The notes under the pieces were generated by a model that ran no database searches, was not told where the DNA came from, and worked only from the letters and a program-made list of their open reading frames with translations. Below, piece after piece: positions 52,055 to 62,952 of a stretch of DNA of 64,000 nucleotides. The DNA is from Nannochloropsis salina CCMP1776. Its lineage: Eukaryota > Sar > Eustigmatophyceae > Eustigmatales > Monodopsidaceae. Location of the stretch: positions 370,192 to 434,191 of the forward strand of contig SDOX01000183.1 in NCBI GenBank assembly GCA_004565275.1, given 5' to 3'. The position numbers were made by a program, and so were the translations under genes. How positions within the stretch are numbered: position 1 is the stretch's first letter; each line of letters begins with the position of its first letter.

Positions 52055-53428
52055 CTATTTCGTTTTTTTACTGTGCGTCCGTTGATGAACCCTGGTTTTG
52101 CTTTGATATTTTGATCCCCCCTTTTTCACGCCAGCTGCGTTGAAAATGTCGTCTATCGCCCGAATTAGCGATGCACCTGAAGAATGCGGGGCCTCTTGCT
52201 TGCTTTTCTTTTGAGAAATCGGACTGCCTGCCAGACTCGAATAACTTGCCTTGCTTTTGAAAAGTCCTTTTCTCTTGTTTGCTGCGGGCAAATTTTTCTT
52301 TGAACTGTCTGGTTGATGAGAGTCTGGTATCCGATCAATGACAAAGCTGACGGCCCTGCACTCCTGCTCCTTCTTCTGATTCATTTTATGAGCAACAATC
52401 GTTTGTAGCCCTTCATTTTCGTTTTGTCCATCGCGTAAGGCAGTAAGTGCACAGTTCTTTCCATCTTCCAGCTCTTTGTTCTCTTCCTCGCCCTCCTCGC
52501 TCGACGAGCTGTACTCACTTGCCAACATGGCCCGCGAAGCAACACCGCTCTTAGACCTTGCCACCAAGGCTTTTGAAGCTCCTGAACAAGGTGGTATTAT
52601 TCTCGTGATGATTCCCGGAGCTCCAGAAGTCGAACAAGCGACAGAAGAGTGAAGACTTAAGGCGACGCCGAGATCATCCTCTTGGTCACGATCACTTCCA
52701 GCACTTTCCTCCCGGTTCTGCCTCGGCCGTTTGACCCCAGATAAAGTAACATTAGCTTCCTTTTCCAGAATACGCATCACTTTTTTACCAAAAAGTTGAG
52801 GCCTTTCCCCGCTTTTCTCCCCGTCCTTGCCATCCCATCCTTCCAAGGAGTCCTCCGCTAGGAAAGAAGCATCACGTGACGCAACTATCTGGACGCACAA
52901 GTGTCGAAGAAGTGTGCGAAAACGACCCAAGATAGCCAAGAACAATATCAATAAGTTTAAAAAATAGCCCTGGGCGATTTCTTGCACGAGCAACTCTGCT
53001 GCTGCGGTAATCGAGGTCATCGCGGAGCAGCATTGCAGGATGGCCGTGGACAACGCGGTGGACCTCGTGGCTGCAACTTGGTGGAGTTGCCTCCTTGTCT
53101 TTTCCTTTTGAGTTTTTGTTGAGCACTTAACCATAAATAAGTGTTGTCGCTCCTCCACAAGCAAGTCCAGCAGAGAAGGCACGTCGAGCTCCTCGGTCCG
53201 CCGTCTCACCTCCTGGTTGATCGTGTAAGTGAGACCAAGCATAACTTGACACATTGAAGAAATGCCGACGCGACGTACCTCAAGCCTCTTCCAGTAGCCC
53301 GTTCGCCCGTGTTGGTTCTTATTGCGGTACATGAGGCTCGTCAACAAGTTTGTCTCCAGTGTCCACAACGACAGCAAGTCGACCTCCTCACTCGGCCCCT
53401 GGGTCGTGCTAAAACCACCATCATGCAT
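52055..53428 (-). CDS. NEPRO-like nucleolar protein (N-terminus possibly extended upstream)
   Basis: 457 residues from ATG 53428. Residues ~15-175 resemble the Nepro domain (nucleolus and neural progenitor protein): TLETNLLTSLMYRNKNQHGR followed by GYWKRLEVRRV, then the helical AQGYFLNLLILFLAILGRF with RTLLRHL. In animals this domain is linked to RNase MRP RNA and rRNA processing. The rest is Lys/Ser/Glu-rich and disordered, ending in a basic QRTHSKKTK tail, consistent with a nucleolar protein. Family members have ~50 more residues before the matching region. A spliced upstream exon within 53440-53690 is therefore possible (ACAG|GTCAGG at about 53544), but I could not find a join that settles it. 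Confidence 0.6.
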   Translation of the reverse strand: MHDGGFSTTQGPSEEVDLLSLWTLETNLLTSLMYRNKNQHGRTGYWKRLEVRRVGISSMCQVMLGLTYTINQEVRRRTEELDVPSLLDLLVEERQHLFMVKCSTKTQKEKTRRQLHQVAATRSTALSTAILQCCSAMTSITAAAELLVQEIAQGYFLNLLILFLAILGRFRTLLRHLCVQIVASRDASFLAEDSLEGWDGKDGEKSGERPQLFGKKVMRILEKEANVTLSGVKRPRQNREESAGSDRDQEDDLGVALSLHSSVACSTSGAPGIITRIIPPCSGASKALVARSKSGVASRAMLASEYSSSSEEGEEENKELEDGKNCALTALRDGQNENEGLQTIVAHKMNQKKEQECRAVSFVIDRIPDSHQPDSSKKNLPAANKRKGLFKSKASYSSLAGSPISQKKSKQEAPHSSGASLIRAIDDIFNAAGVKKGGSKYQSKTRVHQRTHSKKTK

Positions 53429-53724
53429 GGCAACAATTGTCCTTTTCAGCTTTTCCCCTCGGGAATGCCGGTCGCGTCGTCACCTTGAGAACCATGCGAT
53501 TTTTCAAGTGCATTTGATAAGTGATGCGTGTATTGTCCTGACCTGTCTGTGACGGGTCGCCGAGTGGAAGCGACGCAAGCCTTGAGCTCAGGCACGCCGC
53601 TCGCACCATCGGACAGCTGGAGTGAAAGATTAAAAACATATCCCTTTTTCCTCTTACGATTTCCGATCAATCCACAATAAAACATGCGGCACAGGTCATA
53701 GTGGTGGTGAAGCTTGACAACAAG

Positions 53725-55448
53725 ATGGGGGACGATGAACTGGTAAGAAAGTTTTCCCCTCCTCTCTGTAGTATGCTCCCCTAATTTTTCCGTTTCCTCT
53801 TTTAACAGTCAACGTCCTTAAGTGAGATGTCTTTAACTGGGTCCAGGAGTCTCGGTGGAATAGGAGATGATCGTCCGGGGTCGGCGCTGAGCTCCTCGCC
53901 CGCAAGCCCAGGATTTGTGGGAAAAGGGACGTTGCGACCTAAGCACAAGCAGCAGCAGTCAGGAGCATCCCCAACCCGCGTGCGAAAGAGCTCCTCCCCC
54001 AAAAGTGGAAAAGGAGGCGGAGGCAAAGCCAGTGGGGGCGTGAAAGAAGATAGGAATCGAGGAAGGGATGTGAGCAGCGGCACTACAACGTCCAGAAATA
54101 CTCCTGGAGGCTCTTCTCGGTGCGAATCTGAGGTAGGTAAAAACCACAAGGCGGCTGAAATGATCGCCACTGCTTCACTTGCAGCAAACCATTTAAAACC
54201 CTGGCTTTGTTGCACGATACCCACGACTAGCGCACGCAGGGGCATTTCAGCGCCGGGGCGAAGCGTCAGGGGCCGCAAAGCCACCGTGGTGCCCGGGCGG
54301 AGTCTGAGGATTGGGGGCGACACCAGGCCCCCTCGAAAATGATTCACCTGTTTAGCCACCTTCCGCAGTATTCGAAGCGCTCTACGCAAAGTAAATCCGA
54401 CCTGCACCCGGCCATAGAAACTTTGGGGTTGCTGTACGCGGACGGGTCGGTGCGAGGCTCCAACGCGCGCACAGCAGCTATGCTGTTGGCGTTCAAAGAA
54501 GTGGTGCGAGAGTACCAGCTCCCGCCGGGCGAGGTTCTACGCCTGGACCTTGATAAAGCTTTAAAGCCGCACATCCAATATCTCATCAATTGTCGGCCCC
54601 ACTCTATCGCTATGGGCAACGCTATCAAATGGCTGCGGGGCCGTATCCACAGCCTGGACCCTGAGGCCGGGCCTGCGGAGGCAAAAGAGAGCATCGTGGA
54701 AGCCATTGATGCGTACGTGGAAGAACGGATAACATTCGCGGCAAAGACATTGGCCGAGGTGACTGCGAATAAGATCTCGGACGGGGACGTGGTGCTGGTC
54801 TACGGCCGCTCCTATTCCGTGGAGCTCACGCTGCTTCGCGCAAAGGCTCAAGGGAAGAAGTTTCGCGTACTCGTGGTGGACTCACGACCCCTCCTTGAGG
54901 GCCGACGCCTTCTGGCATCATTGTCACGTGCGAGCATTCCCAGCACCTACCTGAATTTAAACGCTGTCTCATACGTCATGCGTGGAGTGTCAAAGGTTCT
55001 CCTGGGTGTTGCCGCCATGCTATCGAACGGCGCCGTCATATCCCGTGCCGGCACAGCAGTTGTCGCCATGCTTGCTCGACGCTTTAACATTCCCGCAATT
55101 TTTTGTTGCGAGACTTATAAGTTCTCAGACAAGGTACAACTTGACTCCATTTGTTGGAACGAAGTAGGCGATCCAGCCGAGCTCCTCCGGCCTGCTGGCG
55201 GTCGTGGAGCTACTCGTCAGGTGGAACAGGCCCATTCTCTGCAAGAAGACAAGCCTGGAATCGCAGCATCGGAATTGACGGCGTCCCTGCCGCAACGACT
55301 GAAGCTTTTAAATATCCGTTACGACTTGACACCCATGAAATATGTCTCCCTCGTCATCACTGAGGTTGGAATGATTCCTCCAACGTCTGTGCCTGTTCTC
55401 TTGCGGGAGAGTAGCAAGGATGACGTCAACGTCAATTTTGAGTTTTGA
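53725..55448 (+). CDS. EIF2B4: Translation initiation factor eIF2B subunit delta, three exons
   Basis: Regulatory subunit of the guanine-nucleotide exchange factor for eIF2. Exons 53725-53742 (18 nt, MGDDEL), 53809-54132 and 54240-55448. Donors GTAAGA and GTAGGT and acceptors TTAACAG and ACGCAG all keep phase 0 (516 residues). The N-terminal ~150 residues are Ser/Gly/Lys-rich and disordered, as in other eIF2B delta proteins. The conserved core begins at FSHLPQYSK and continues with IETLGLLYADGSVRGSNART, INCRPHSIAMGNAIKWLRG, DVVLVYGRSYSVELTLLRAK and RVLVVDSRPLLEGRRL. The motif IPAIFCCETYKFSDKVQLDS and the closing TEVGMIPPTSVPVLLRE are also present. Confidence 0.95.
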
Positions 55449-55615
55449 GAGAGCAGCTGAGAGCATAACCGTGTCGTCATTTTGCGCGCAAGGAAGCAAA
55501 AGCAATGTCACATACTGGGCGGTCACGTGTTTAGGTATTTCACATCTTTGATTTTTGGGACCTATAACGTCTTGTTCCGACATCCCTAGTGTCGAAAACT
55601 TCGTTGTCTCGTTCA

Positions 55616-58149
55616 CTATTCCGCCGTCGGGGCCGTTCGGAAATCTGCTCCATTTTCACCGGTGAACTTGGACTCCTCCATCCCAAACTCGCTTTCTTTC
55701 TTGCTCTCCGCGTCTGCTCCTTCCTTGTCAGGACCGTTCGTTGCGGTAGCTGTCCGGGCTGCGAGCTCTTCGTGGGCGTGCTCAAGGCCTGCGAGAACGT
55801 TCTGAAGGCGCAGCGCTTCGGCTTGCTGTCTTGCCAGCAGCACCGCGAGTCCTTCTACTACGGTGTCCATCCCAGCCCTTGCTTCATTCAACTCGAGCCG
55901 CAAAGAGATCAGAGACCGGGAAAGTCCACCGGCGCCACCGATGCCAGTGCTTGACGTCATACTTGCAGGGCTTGGAAAGGGTAAGAGCGATGACGGCGTC
56001 GAGGGGAAAAGTCCTGATGAAAACGGGAAAGGCGACAGGATTTTTTCGAGTGCAGCCCGACTACTTTCCGATTCTAGACGATCGTGAATGAATCCGCCGC
56101 CTAAAACGCGGTACACTACCTCGCTACCGGCTTGCGCTGCTTTCCGCTCAAGGATCAGGATCGTTTCGTTCTTCAATGCGGGACAAAAGACAGGCGGTAA
56201 GATTGTGTAGGATAAGAGATGGCCGACGTGAGCTCGTGCACAGATTCTGATAGCACAGACTTTTGTTCTCCTCCTAACATACCTGGCGATGTGTGCGCAA
56301 AATTGCTGAAGTAGACTCCAGGGAAGCCCGCACTTGTACACCGTTCGGGCTACTGACGCGGTAGAGGGCGAAGGGCGGAGCTGGGTAATCCATATTTCCC
56401 ATCAACAGGGACGTATCCCCACTTAAGGCGCTGGCGTCTGTCGGAAACATGCCGAACAAGGCACTTGGCGGAATAAATGGAGGCGGTTGAGGGACGTACG
56501 GCCATGTGCTGCTCAAGGACGGAGTGGGAACTGGGTAAGGAGGATAATGAGCTGCCTGACCGGCAATATTGGATGTAATAGGAGGATGGGGAGATGAGGC
56601 CGGGGGATTCGTGATACTGCCGCGGTTTGAAGCGGGTGGGTGTGGGAAGTTCGACGGCAGGGCCGCACCATCGGGAAGGGACGCAGGCCACCTTGTGGCT
56701 CGCGTGGGAACTCCAGCGTATCCACGGGTATTCGTCGCCCCCCACTGTGAGCTAGAGGGATGACTCGGCCCCCGCAATGAAGCGTTGGGCGTCTCTTGAG
56801 GTCCTGCAGGTGCTTGGTCTCTGGGTGCAGCCATGTCATCCCCCGCTTCTGCGAGCCGTTCCCGCTCTTCTCCTACAGCGGCACCTGCATCAGCCACGAC
56901 CGCCGCAGCCGGTGGCCCAGATCTCACTGGAGTGGGGGAGTTGGTGGGGATGTCAGCGCGGCAAGTGGGGCAGCTTTGCTGTTGCTGCAGCCAAAGTCGG
57001 AGACAGTCCAGGTGGAAAATGTGCGAGCATGGCAGCTTCTTGGCACCCGGCCCTGCTTCCATGAGATCACGGCATATGATGCAAGTATGCTCGCAACCAA
57101 TCAACTCTTCCGAGGTGGCGTCGGGAAAGCGCTCGTTCATGTTTGCCGTCAGGTGCCGGTACTTGTTGAAGATGACGAGACGGCGCTTCAAGTTCACGTA
57201 AGACATCCACAGATCGCGCACGATGTGCAAAGGCATACCGTAGTAGGTAAAAATGATACTAAAAAAGACGACGTAGGAGAGAAATCGCACCACCTCGGTC
57301 GCAAACTCCAAGAAAAAAAGGTACGAGCCTTTCTGGGGCCAGTTGCCCTCAATCCTCATGTCCACTAAATGCAAACAGTATCGCAGAAGCGTGCTGGACA
57401 CAGAAACGGCAAGGATTGTGTACTCGAATCCGAAAAGGATTAAAACCGAAGGGCCCTTCCAAAAGTAGACACAGCCGGCGACGAAAGCCACGTCTACCAC
57501 GAGGAGCGTGTACATGAGTGCCATCAGTCGGAAGTGCGTCCATCGAGACACGTTGTCCGACTCAACGTATTCTACGCGGCTTTGACACAGCCAATGGAAG
57601 CTCTTGGAAAACAGAAGGGCGGTAAAGAGTGTTAGCACGCGCACTGTAAGCTCCTCACGGAAAATGGTCAGGGCAAGGCACGTCTCAGTCACGGCATAGC
57701 GAGCGTTGTCGTAAAGCAGCTCCACCTCAACATCTCGCAATCGTCCAAAAAATATTGTCTTGAGAGTACGGCCTACCAAAAGCGTAAGCATTAAACCTAA
57801 TAAAATATCGAATGCACATGCCATATGTCGTTAGGTGGATGCGTGTGTGCAATGATGCCATGGGTAACGACTCAGCGATTCCGGATGTCCCAGGCAAATG
57901 ATAACGACCGAATGAGCTTCAAAGGACCACCACGCAAATAAATTCGGTATTTCTATGTGATGATCATGATAATTGCCAGGCGTTCCATTACTTACCCATG
58001 TTGCCGAGGACGAGAACGGAAGGTTTGGATGTAACGAGGTAGATTACGGCCGGGTAGAATTGCACGCGGGACTGGAACGCGTAGCTCACCGTGAATGCCG
58101 TCAAGGATATGCTCAAGGCCAGATACGATGCAAATGTCATGCCTGCCAT
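55616..58149 (-). CDS. HRD1: ERAD E3 ubiquitin ligase HRD1/synoviolin, three exons
   Basis: Multi-spanning ER membrane RING ligase that ubiquitinates misfolded proteins for ER-associated degradation. Exons 58149-57996, 57796-56283 and 56170-55616; GTAAGT and GTATGT donors keep phase (740 residues). The exon 1-2 junction (VLVLGNM into GLMLTLLVGR) aligns without gaps to animal HRD1. Hydrophobic helices fill ~1-240. YAVTETCLALTIFREE and LLFSKSFHWLCQSRVEYVE are hallmark segments. The RING-H2 residues are C290, C293, C308, H310, H313, C316, C327 and C330. A Pro/Ser-rich tail follows; exon 3 ends in a helical Leu/Glu segment (ARQQAEALRLQNVLAGLEHA). The exon 3 acceptor at 56171 is the less certain join. 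ATG 58140 is an alternative start. Confidence 0.92.
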
Positions 58150-58842
58150 TGTGAGCAGCACAGTAGGCGGCGTCGGTCCCCTCCTGGATGATGAGTGAAG
58201 GGGTGATGACCCCTCCGACGCTCTTGCTGCTTTAGCGAAGAGACAACGCCCGAAGCAGCCCCGCCGCTCGTGCCACAGGTCCCTGTCCTCAAGAGGAGCC
58301 CGTGAGGTAGATATGTGAGAAATGGAAGAGCAAGCAAGGGGCAGGATGCGGAAAGCCCCTGCAGTCGCCCCCTCTGGCCCCAATTCAAATGTCGTCCGGG
58401 CAGTGACGTGGGTGCTCGCCCTCTCGCCGACTTGTTCTTCTCGCCCCCAAGGACGCAGGAGGCATCCCCACCATCCCCGCCTCGCGCTTCCTTTCCCTTC
58501 CTCTCGCAAGGATCGTCTCTTTCTCGTCTCAGGGTCCTTTTCAATATATGCCCCGGTAGCCGGAAGGTGATGTCCCCCTTACCCCCTCGTGCGTGTACAT
58601 GCCAGCACGCTTCCTTACTTCCATCGACATGGGCCGTCAGCCTCCTCACACACATGCTTTCCGACCTGCCCAATCACCGCCCATAGCCCACGGTCCCCGC
58701 GTTTCCATTCCATCCTTTCCCCCCCCCAAATTATATGGTTGTTTGCGAGCTACCTAATTTTGCTGAGTTCACTCCCATTTCCCAACCCATCCCTACCGTA
58801 TCCTCGTGTCCTGCCTAGGAGACCAAGAGCTTGCAAAAAAAT
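58150..58842. promoter_or_regulatory. Divergent promoter region
   Basis: About 690 bases between HRD1 and the beta-lactamase-fold hydrolase, with several pyrimidine-rich tracts on the plus strand. I looked for CCAAT-N9-CCACG, as near BiP, and did not find it. Confidence 0.45.
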
Positions 58843-60387
58843 ATGCGGCTTCATTTTTTGGCAGGAGGCCTTACCGCCTTAATGTGCCTGGGTATAGTCC
58901 GAGGAATCGGGACCATGAGCCCAGAAGCTGCCAACCTTGACCGTCAGCGTCTAGAGGAGATCACGAGGGATTTGCAGGCGCAAGTAAGCCGCAACCAGCT
59001 CCCCGGAGCGGCATTTCAAGTTTACCGAGCGGGAAAGCTCGTCTTCCAGGACGCAGTGGGGTATCAAGATCGCGAGTTGATGCGGCCTATGGGCATGAAC
59101 ACAATTGTTCGTCTCATGTCCCAGACAAAACCCCTCGTTGCCGCGGGTGTAATGATTTTATTGGAGCGAGATCTGATTAGCTTGGACGATCCCTTGTGGA
59201 AGTATTACCCCAAATTTCGCAATGTACGAGTCCTCAAGTCGGATGGAGCGAAAGAAACGGTACCGGCGAACCGGGACATTACCATTCTCGACCTGTTGCT
59301 GCATACGGCAGGCCTCGGCTACGGTGGGGGCTTCAATGACCCGAGCGGGGACAGCCCCCTTGCAACCATGGAGATTCCCTTCGAGACCCTCGAATACTTC
59401 ATGAATGAACAAGCCAGTAAACCGCTCTATTGGCAGCCGGGCACCACCTGGCGCTACTCGTGGAGCTACGACGTGCTGGGCTACGTGATCAAACGTGTCA
59501 CAGGACAGTCGCCCGATATCTGGCTTCGTCAAAACCTCTTCGAGCCCCTAGAGATGTACGACACGGACTTCTATGTGCCCATGGACAAGATCGGTCGCTT
59601 CGCAGTCGCCTACACGATGACGCGTTCGAACATCCTGATTCCCATCATCCGTCCCCGCATGGACCCCATCCAGGCCTTCAACCCGCCCCCCTTCATCTCC
59701 TGCGGCTCGGGCATCGTCTCCACGCTCCATGACTACGGCCGGTTCACAATGATGCTGATGAACGGTGGTGTCATTGACGGGAAGCGGATTCTCAAATCCG
59801 AGACCGTGGACATGATGTGGCGCAACCAGCTGGACCTCTCTTTGCTGCCCATGGACTTGAACGGGTGGCAGTCAGACATGAACACGGGCTGGGGCTTCGG
59901 CTTCACCGTCTCGGCACCTGGGCCTCTGCCTGACGTTGACTGGAGCAAGCACAAGGGCTCGAATCGCACCGGCACTATCGGATGGGGCGGGGGTATGATG
60001 ACCAATTGGATCGCATCGGCCGACAATGATCTCATTGTTCTCTTCGCTACTCAGCGCCTGGCCACGCCTATCCCCAACACGTTTCAGGAAATCGTAGTGC
60101 AGGGCGTTATGGACTCTATCAAAGGCAATTCTCCACGTAAACTGCCCGGTCCCGAAGGCCCTGCCGTCGAATTCGAGGTTGATGACGGCATCAATCACGC
60201 CGGGGGAAGGAACAATAACAACGGGGGGTTCGGAGGCCTGTGGGGAAACCAGTGGCGGCTCACAGCAGACGAGGAGGAGGTCCTGACATCACTAGAGCCA
60301 AAGGAAGCTGGAAGGAGTCAGCCTCAGCAGGAAATGACTGAAGAAACGGACAAGCTACATGCTCGACTCCGCAGTAGCAACGTTTGA
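58843..60387 (+). CDS. Secreted/ER beta-lactamase-fold serine hydrolase
   Basis: 514 residues from ATG 58843, with a hydrophobic leader (HFLAGGLTALMCLGIVRG) acting as signal peptide. Class C beta-lactamase/esterase-type fold: the SxxK nucleophile motif is SQTK (S93, K96). LLLHTAGLGYGGGF is the conserved region after it. The Tyr motif is RYSWSYDVLGYVI (Y205), where relatives often have YSN or YSS. The third motif is probably GWGGGMMTNW. The C-terminal ~80 residues are Asn/Gly-rich then acidic and probably disordered. Relatives include LACTB-like proteases and EstB esterases; the substrate is unknown. Single exon. Confidence 0.85.
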   Translation: MRLHFLAGGLTALMCLGIVRGIGTMSPEAANLDRQRLEEITRDLQAQVSRNQLPGAAFQVYRAGKLVFQDAVGYQDRELMRPMGMNTIVRLMSQTKPLVAAGVMILLERDLISLDDPLWKYYPKFRNVRVLKSDGAKETVPANRDITILDLLLHTAGLGYGGGFNDPSGDSPLATMEIPFETLEYFMNEQASKPLYWQPGTTWRYSWSYDVLGYVIKRVTGQSPDIWLRQNLFEPLEMYDTDFYVPMDKIGRFAVAYTMTRSNILIPIIRPRMDPIQAFNPPPFISCGSGIVSTLHDYGRFTMMLMNGGVIDGKRILKSETVDMMWRNQLDLSLLPMDLNGWQSDMNTGWGFGFTVSAPGPLPDVDWSKHKGSNRTGTIGWGGGMMTNWIASADNDLIVLFATQRLATPIPNTFQEIVVQGVMDSIKGNSPRKLPGPEGPAVEFEVDDGINHAGGRNNNNGGFGGLWGNQWRLTADEEEVLTSLEPKEAGRSQPQQEMTEETDKLHARLRSSNV

Positions 60388-61188
60388 TCATAGCAAGGGA
60401 ATTGTCGAATAACACCTGTCTTCATACACTCATAATAGTACCTTATAACGGTTTGATTGGTCATACTATGACACATTGCCAAATGTCACATATCATTCGC
60501 CTGGGAGCAAAGGCAGATGAATTTCTGGCGCTCCAGATCACTTACTCATACATGAACCATAAAGACACGAGTTTTCAGCTTAGGGATTATAGCCGCAAAG
60601 AAGGGAAATAAGGGTTTAGGACGACTGAGTCGCATACCTCCATCATCACGCTATTCTTTCCAGAAGACTTTCCTTTACAAACTCCTGCTTTCTTCCCCCA
60701 CAGTCCATTCGACTTACCGCAAATAAATCACTTAAGCATCGGCGCGCTCACTATCGCACTTCGAATGTACACGCACGAAGCCGTACCACAAATGAAGATT
60801 ATTATCAATCTTGAGGTACTGAGAGCATAGTTACGAACGATATGAAATGTCTGAGTGAACGTTGATATCGAAGTATCGCCCCAAAAGCATTCCGCACATT
60901 CTTACAATCGAGAAGAGGTGCGTCCCGTGGGCAAACCCTCAGTAAATCTCTAAAACTGGATTTTACGTCTATCAGCGCTGATAAATCATATGTCTCATAG
61001 CAGAGCACCTGAAAGTTGAGTCCGCAATATCTTTTATCACTTGCGGTGGTTATAGCCTGCTGTGACAAGTGATACGCCCAAAAGCTTTAGGGTTGATAAC
61101 CTTTGGCTTTAGATTGTAAAAGTAAAGAAGAAAAGAAACATGCTATAAGAAGTCGAAGATAGTGTGTCTTATTTTTGCCTATCTGAAT
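60388..61188. other. Convergent intergenic region, no gene seen
   Basis: 801 AT-rich bases between the hydrolase stop and the RBBP9-like stop. Short frames (60384-60611 plus, 60805-61068 minus) have no family likeness and no splice partners that I could find. Confidence 0.55.
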
Positions 61189-62247
61189 TCACAATTTAGA
61201 AGTTCTTGATTGTGGTATCCGACAGTCTCCGGCTTCAGAGCGCATAAATTTAAGAAATTTTTTTTCGATCAATCTCGTGTCCTCCTCATCCAATTTAGAA
61301 GTGTTAAAATGGCCTTTCCCATGACGAAGAATGACTTCCGCGCCCACAGTTTCTTCAAAGTCTCGCTTGTTGCTCACGCCGTTGTCATCGAGTCCCCGAT
61401 ACGGATCATTGTCCGCTATGAGACAAAGCAACTTGCCAGGTTTGCAGACGCGCCGGACGGCCTGTTTTTTTACAATCAGCAATCACAGTGGTAAAGATGT
61501 CGATGAATGTGCTTTATCACTTGAAATCTCAATATACTCAACAAGTAGCAGGGACAAAAAGACTATGAAAAACCTTCTACCCTCTTCGTTTGATGTCATA
61601 CCGCAAAGTCGACATCATTGTGATTCATCCATCCTTCCTTGAATGTATCCCACTCGGTCCTGATGAGGTCGTCGATAGCGGGAGATCGTCTTCGTTGTGT
61701 TGTGTGATCCAGAGACAACCAGCAACCCACAAAAAGGCAACCGCCGATCTAAATAATCAGTGGCGATGAAAAAAAGATTTTATTCATCGTTTCTTTTCAC
61801 ATGGCGTTAAATGCCATGATTTGCTAGTTGATACTCATGGGATCCGCTTGGGGAAATGATACAATATTTTTTTCCATACGCATCAATACATACCTTGAAG
61901 CCCGGCGGCAAACACGCCAGGTAACGCAAAATTACCAGACAGCCAATGCTTTGTCCAATGAAAAAAGTGTTCTCGTCCGGCCCGGCGGGACCCACCATAT
62001 CAGACAAGTGCTTGATGTACCTTCCAGAGTCAGCGGTCTGCACGGGAACAGTATTGCCTACAATTTCCACGTCAATATCTACAAGACCGTGCCCACCTTC
62101 GCCCAATACACAATATTGCGTTTGGTTCAAATGGATTGCCAGCGACTTCATCCATAAACGTGGGTAGGCCCAATCGCGCAACCATCCATTATAGAGAATG
62201 ATCCGCACTGACCGCCTTTCTTTCTTGTGATGAACTGCAATGTGCAT
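61189..62247 (-). CDS. RBBP9/YdeN-like serine hydrolase, three exons
   Basis: Small alpha/beta-hydrolase of the RBBP9 family. Exons 62247-61894, 61748-61602 and 61461-61189; donors GTATGT and GTATGA and acceptors TTTAG and AACAG keep phase 0 (257 residues). Family features appear in order: the strand IILYNGW and the Trp-containing helix DWAYPRLW. PDENTFFIGQSIGCLVILRYL carries the nucleophile S100 in a GxSxG elbow written GQSIG. CLFVGCWLSLDH and EWDTFKEGWMNHNDVDF follow. The acid/base residues are in LIADNDPY (D184 or D186) and HGKGHFN (H218). Animal RBBP9 is ~186 residues; here the loop between the first helix and the nucleophile and the C-terminus are longer. The substrate is unknown. Confidence 0.8.
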
Positions 62248-62952
62248 ATCGGAAGCAACCGGGATGGTAGAGCAGGTTTTATGGTCAAATATTCCTACCC
62301 TCTGCCATGCTTTGCTTGGATCGAATCGATGTCGTCGACCCTGTCATGGGTATATAAACCTCTTTGAGATTGCCGACTATGAAGACTGAAGTCGTAGCTG
62401 TCAAGAATTTTAAAAATCTGTTACAGCGTATGTTCCGAGAGGCGAGTCGAGGCAGGCACCCCAAAAAACATGTGGTCATGGCCAAGTCAATCCGTAATTT
62501 TCAGAAAGTTGCTCATGAGTATTTTGCTGTCATCCTATTTGAAGTATGCTTTTGAATTATCTTGATTTTGTTGCAAATTTCACAAGTCCAGGAAAGAGTT
62601 GCACTCTCCGAGAGAGAGCCACGAGGTGTCGGGTGATGGAAAAAAAAACACATGTACGCGTGATTCATACGATATACCCAGTATTTCAGGCGACCCAAAC
62701 AGATTTTCCCTATTAAGATAAAGCCTGTTTAAAATCCTACTTACACAGAGGAATGTGTCAATATCTAGCCAAAGCATGTGTTAATACTGGAACGGCAACT
62801 AAAAAAAAACATTTCGGTTCCTACCAACACGTGTTTCGACGTCAACAGAATTTAAGCCTTTAAGCCCAAGTTTGTCAACACATTTCTATCCTTACGATAA
62901 CAGCAATTAGAACTCAGCATATTAGGCACCTTTATACTGCAACTTAGCTGAA
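62248..62952. other. Divergent AT-rich intergenic region
   Basis: 705 bases between the RBBP9-like start and the right-edge gene. It carries short A/T tracts (A9-A10 near 62640 and 62800) and no convincing gene. Confidence 0.5.

Noticed and set aside
53421-53685. Frames of 72 and 79 codons upstream of the NEPRO-like start
   Set aside because: One may contain a real first exon, but no donor/acceptor pair could be shown to connect it in phase, so it was not annotated as coding.
60805-61068. 87-codon minus-strand frame in the convergent AT-rich gap
   Set aside because: No family likeness, no splice partner in phase, and position between two 3' ends.
62285-62485. 66-codon minus-strand frame upstream of the RBBP9-like gene
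   Set aside because: The RBBP9-like protein already begins at the expected first strand with ATG 62247; no in-phase join was found.
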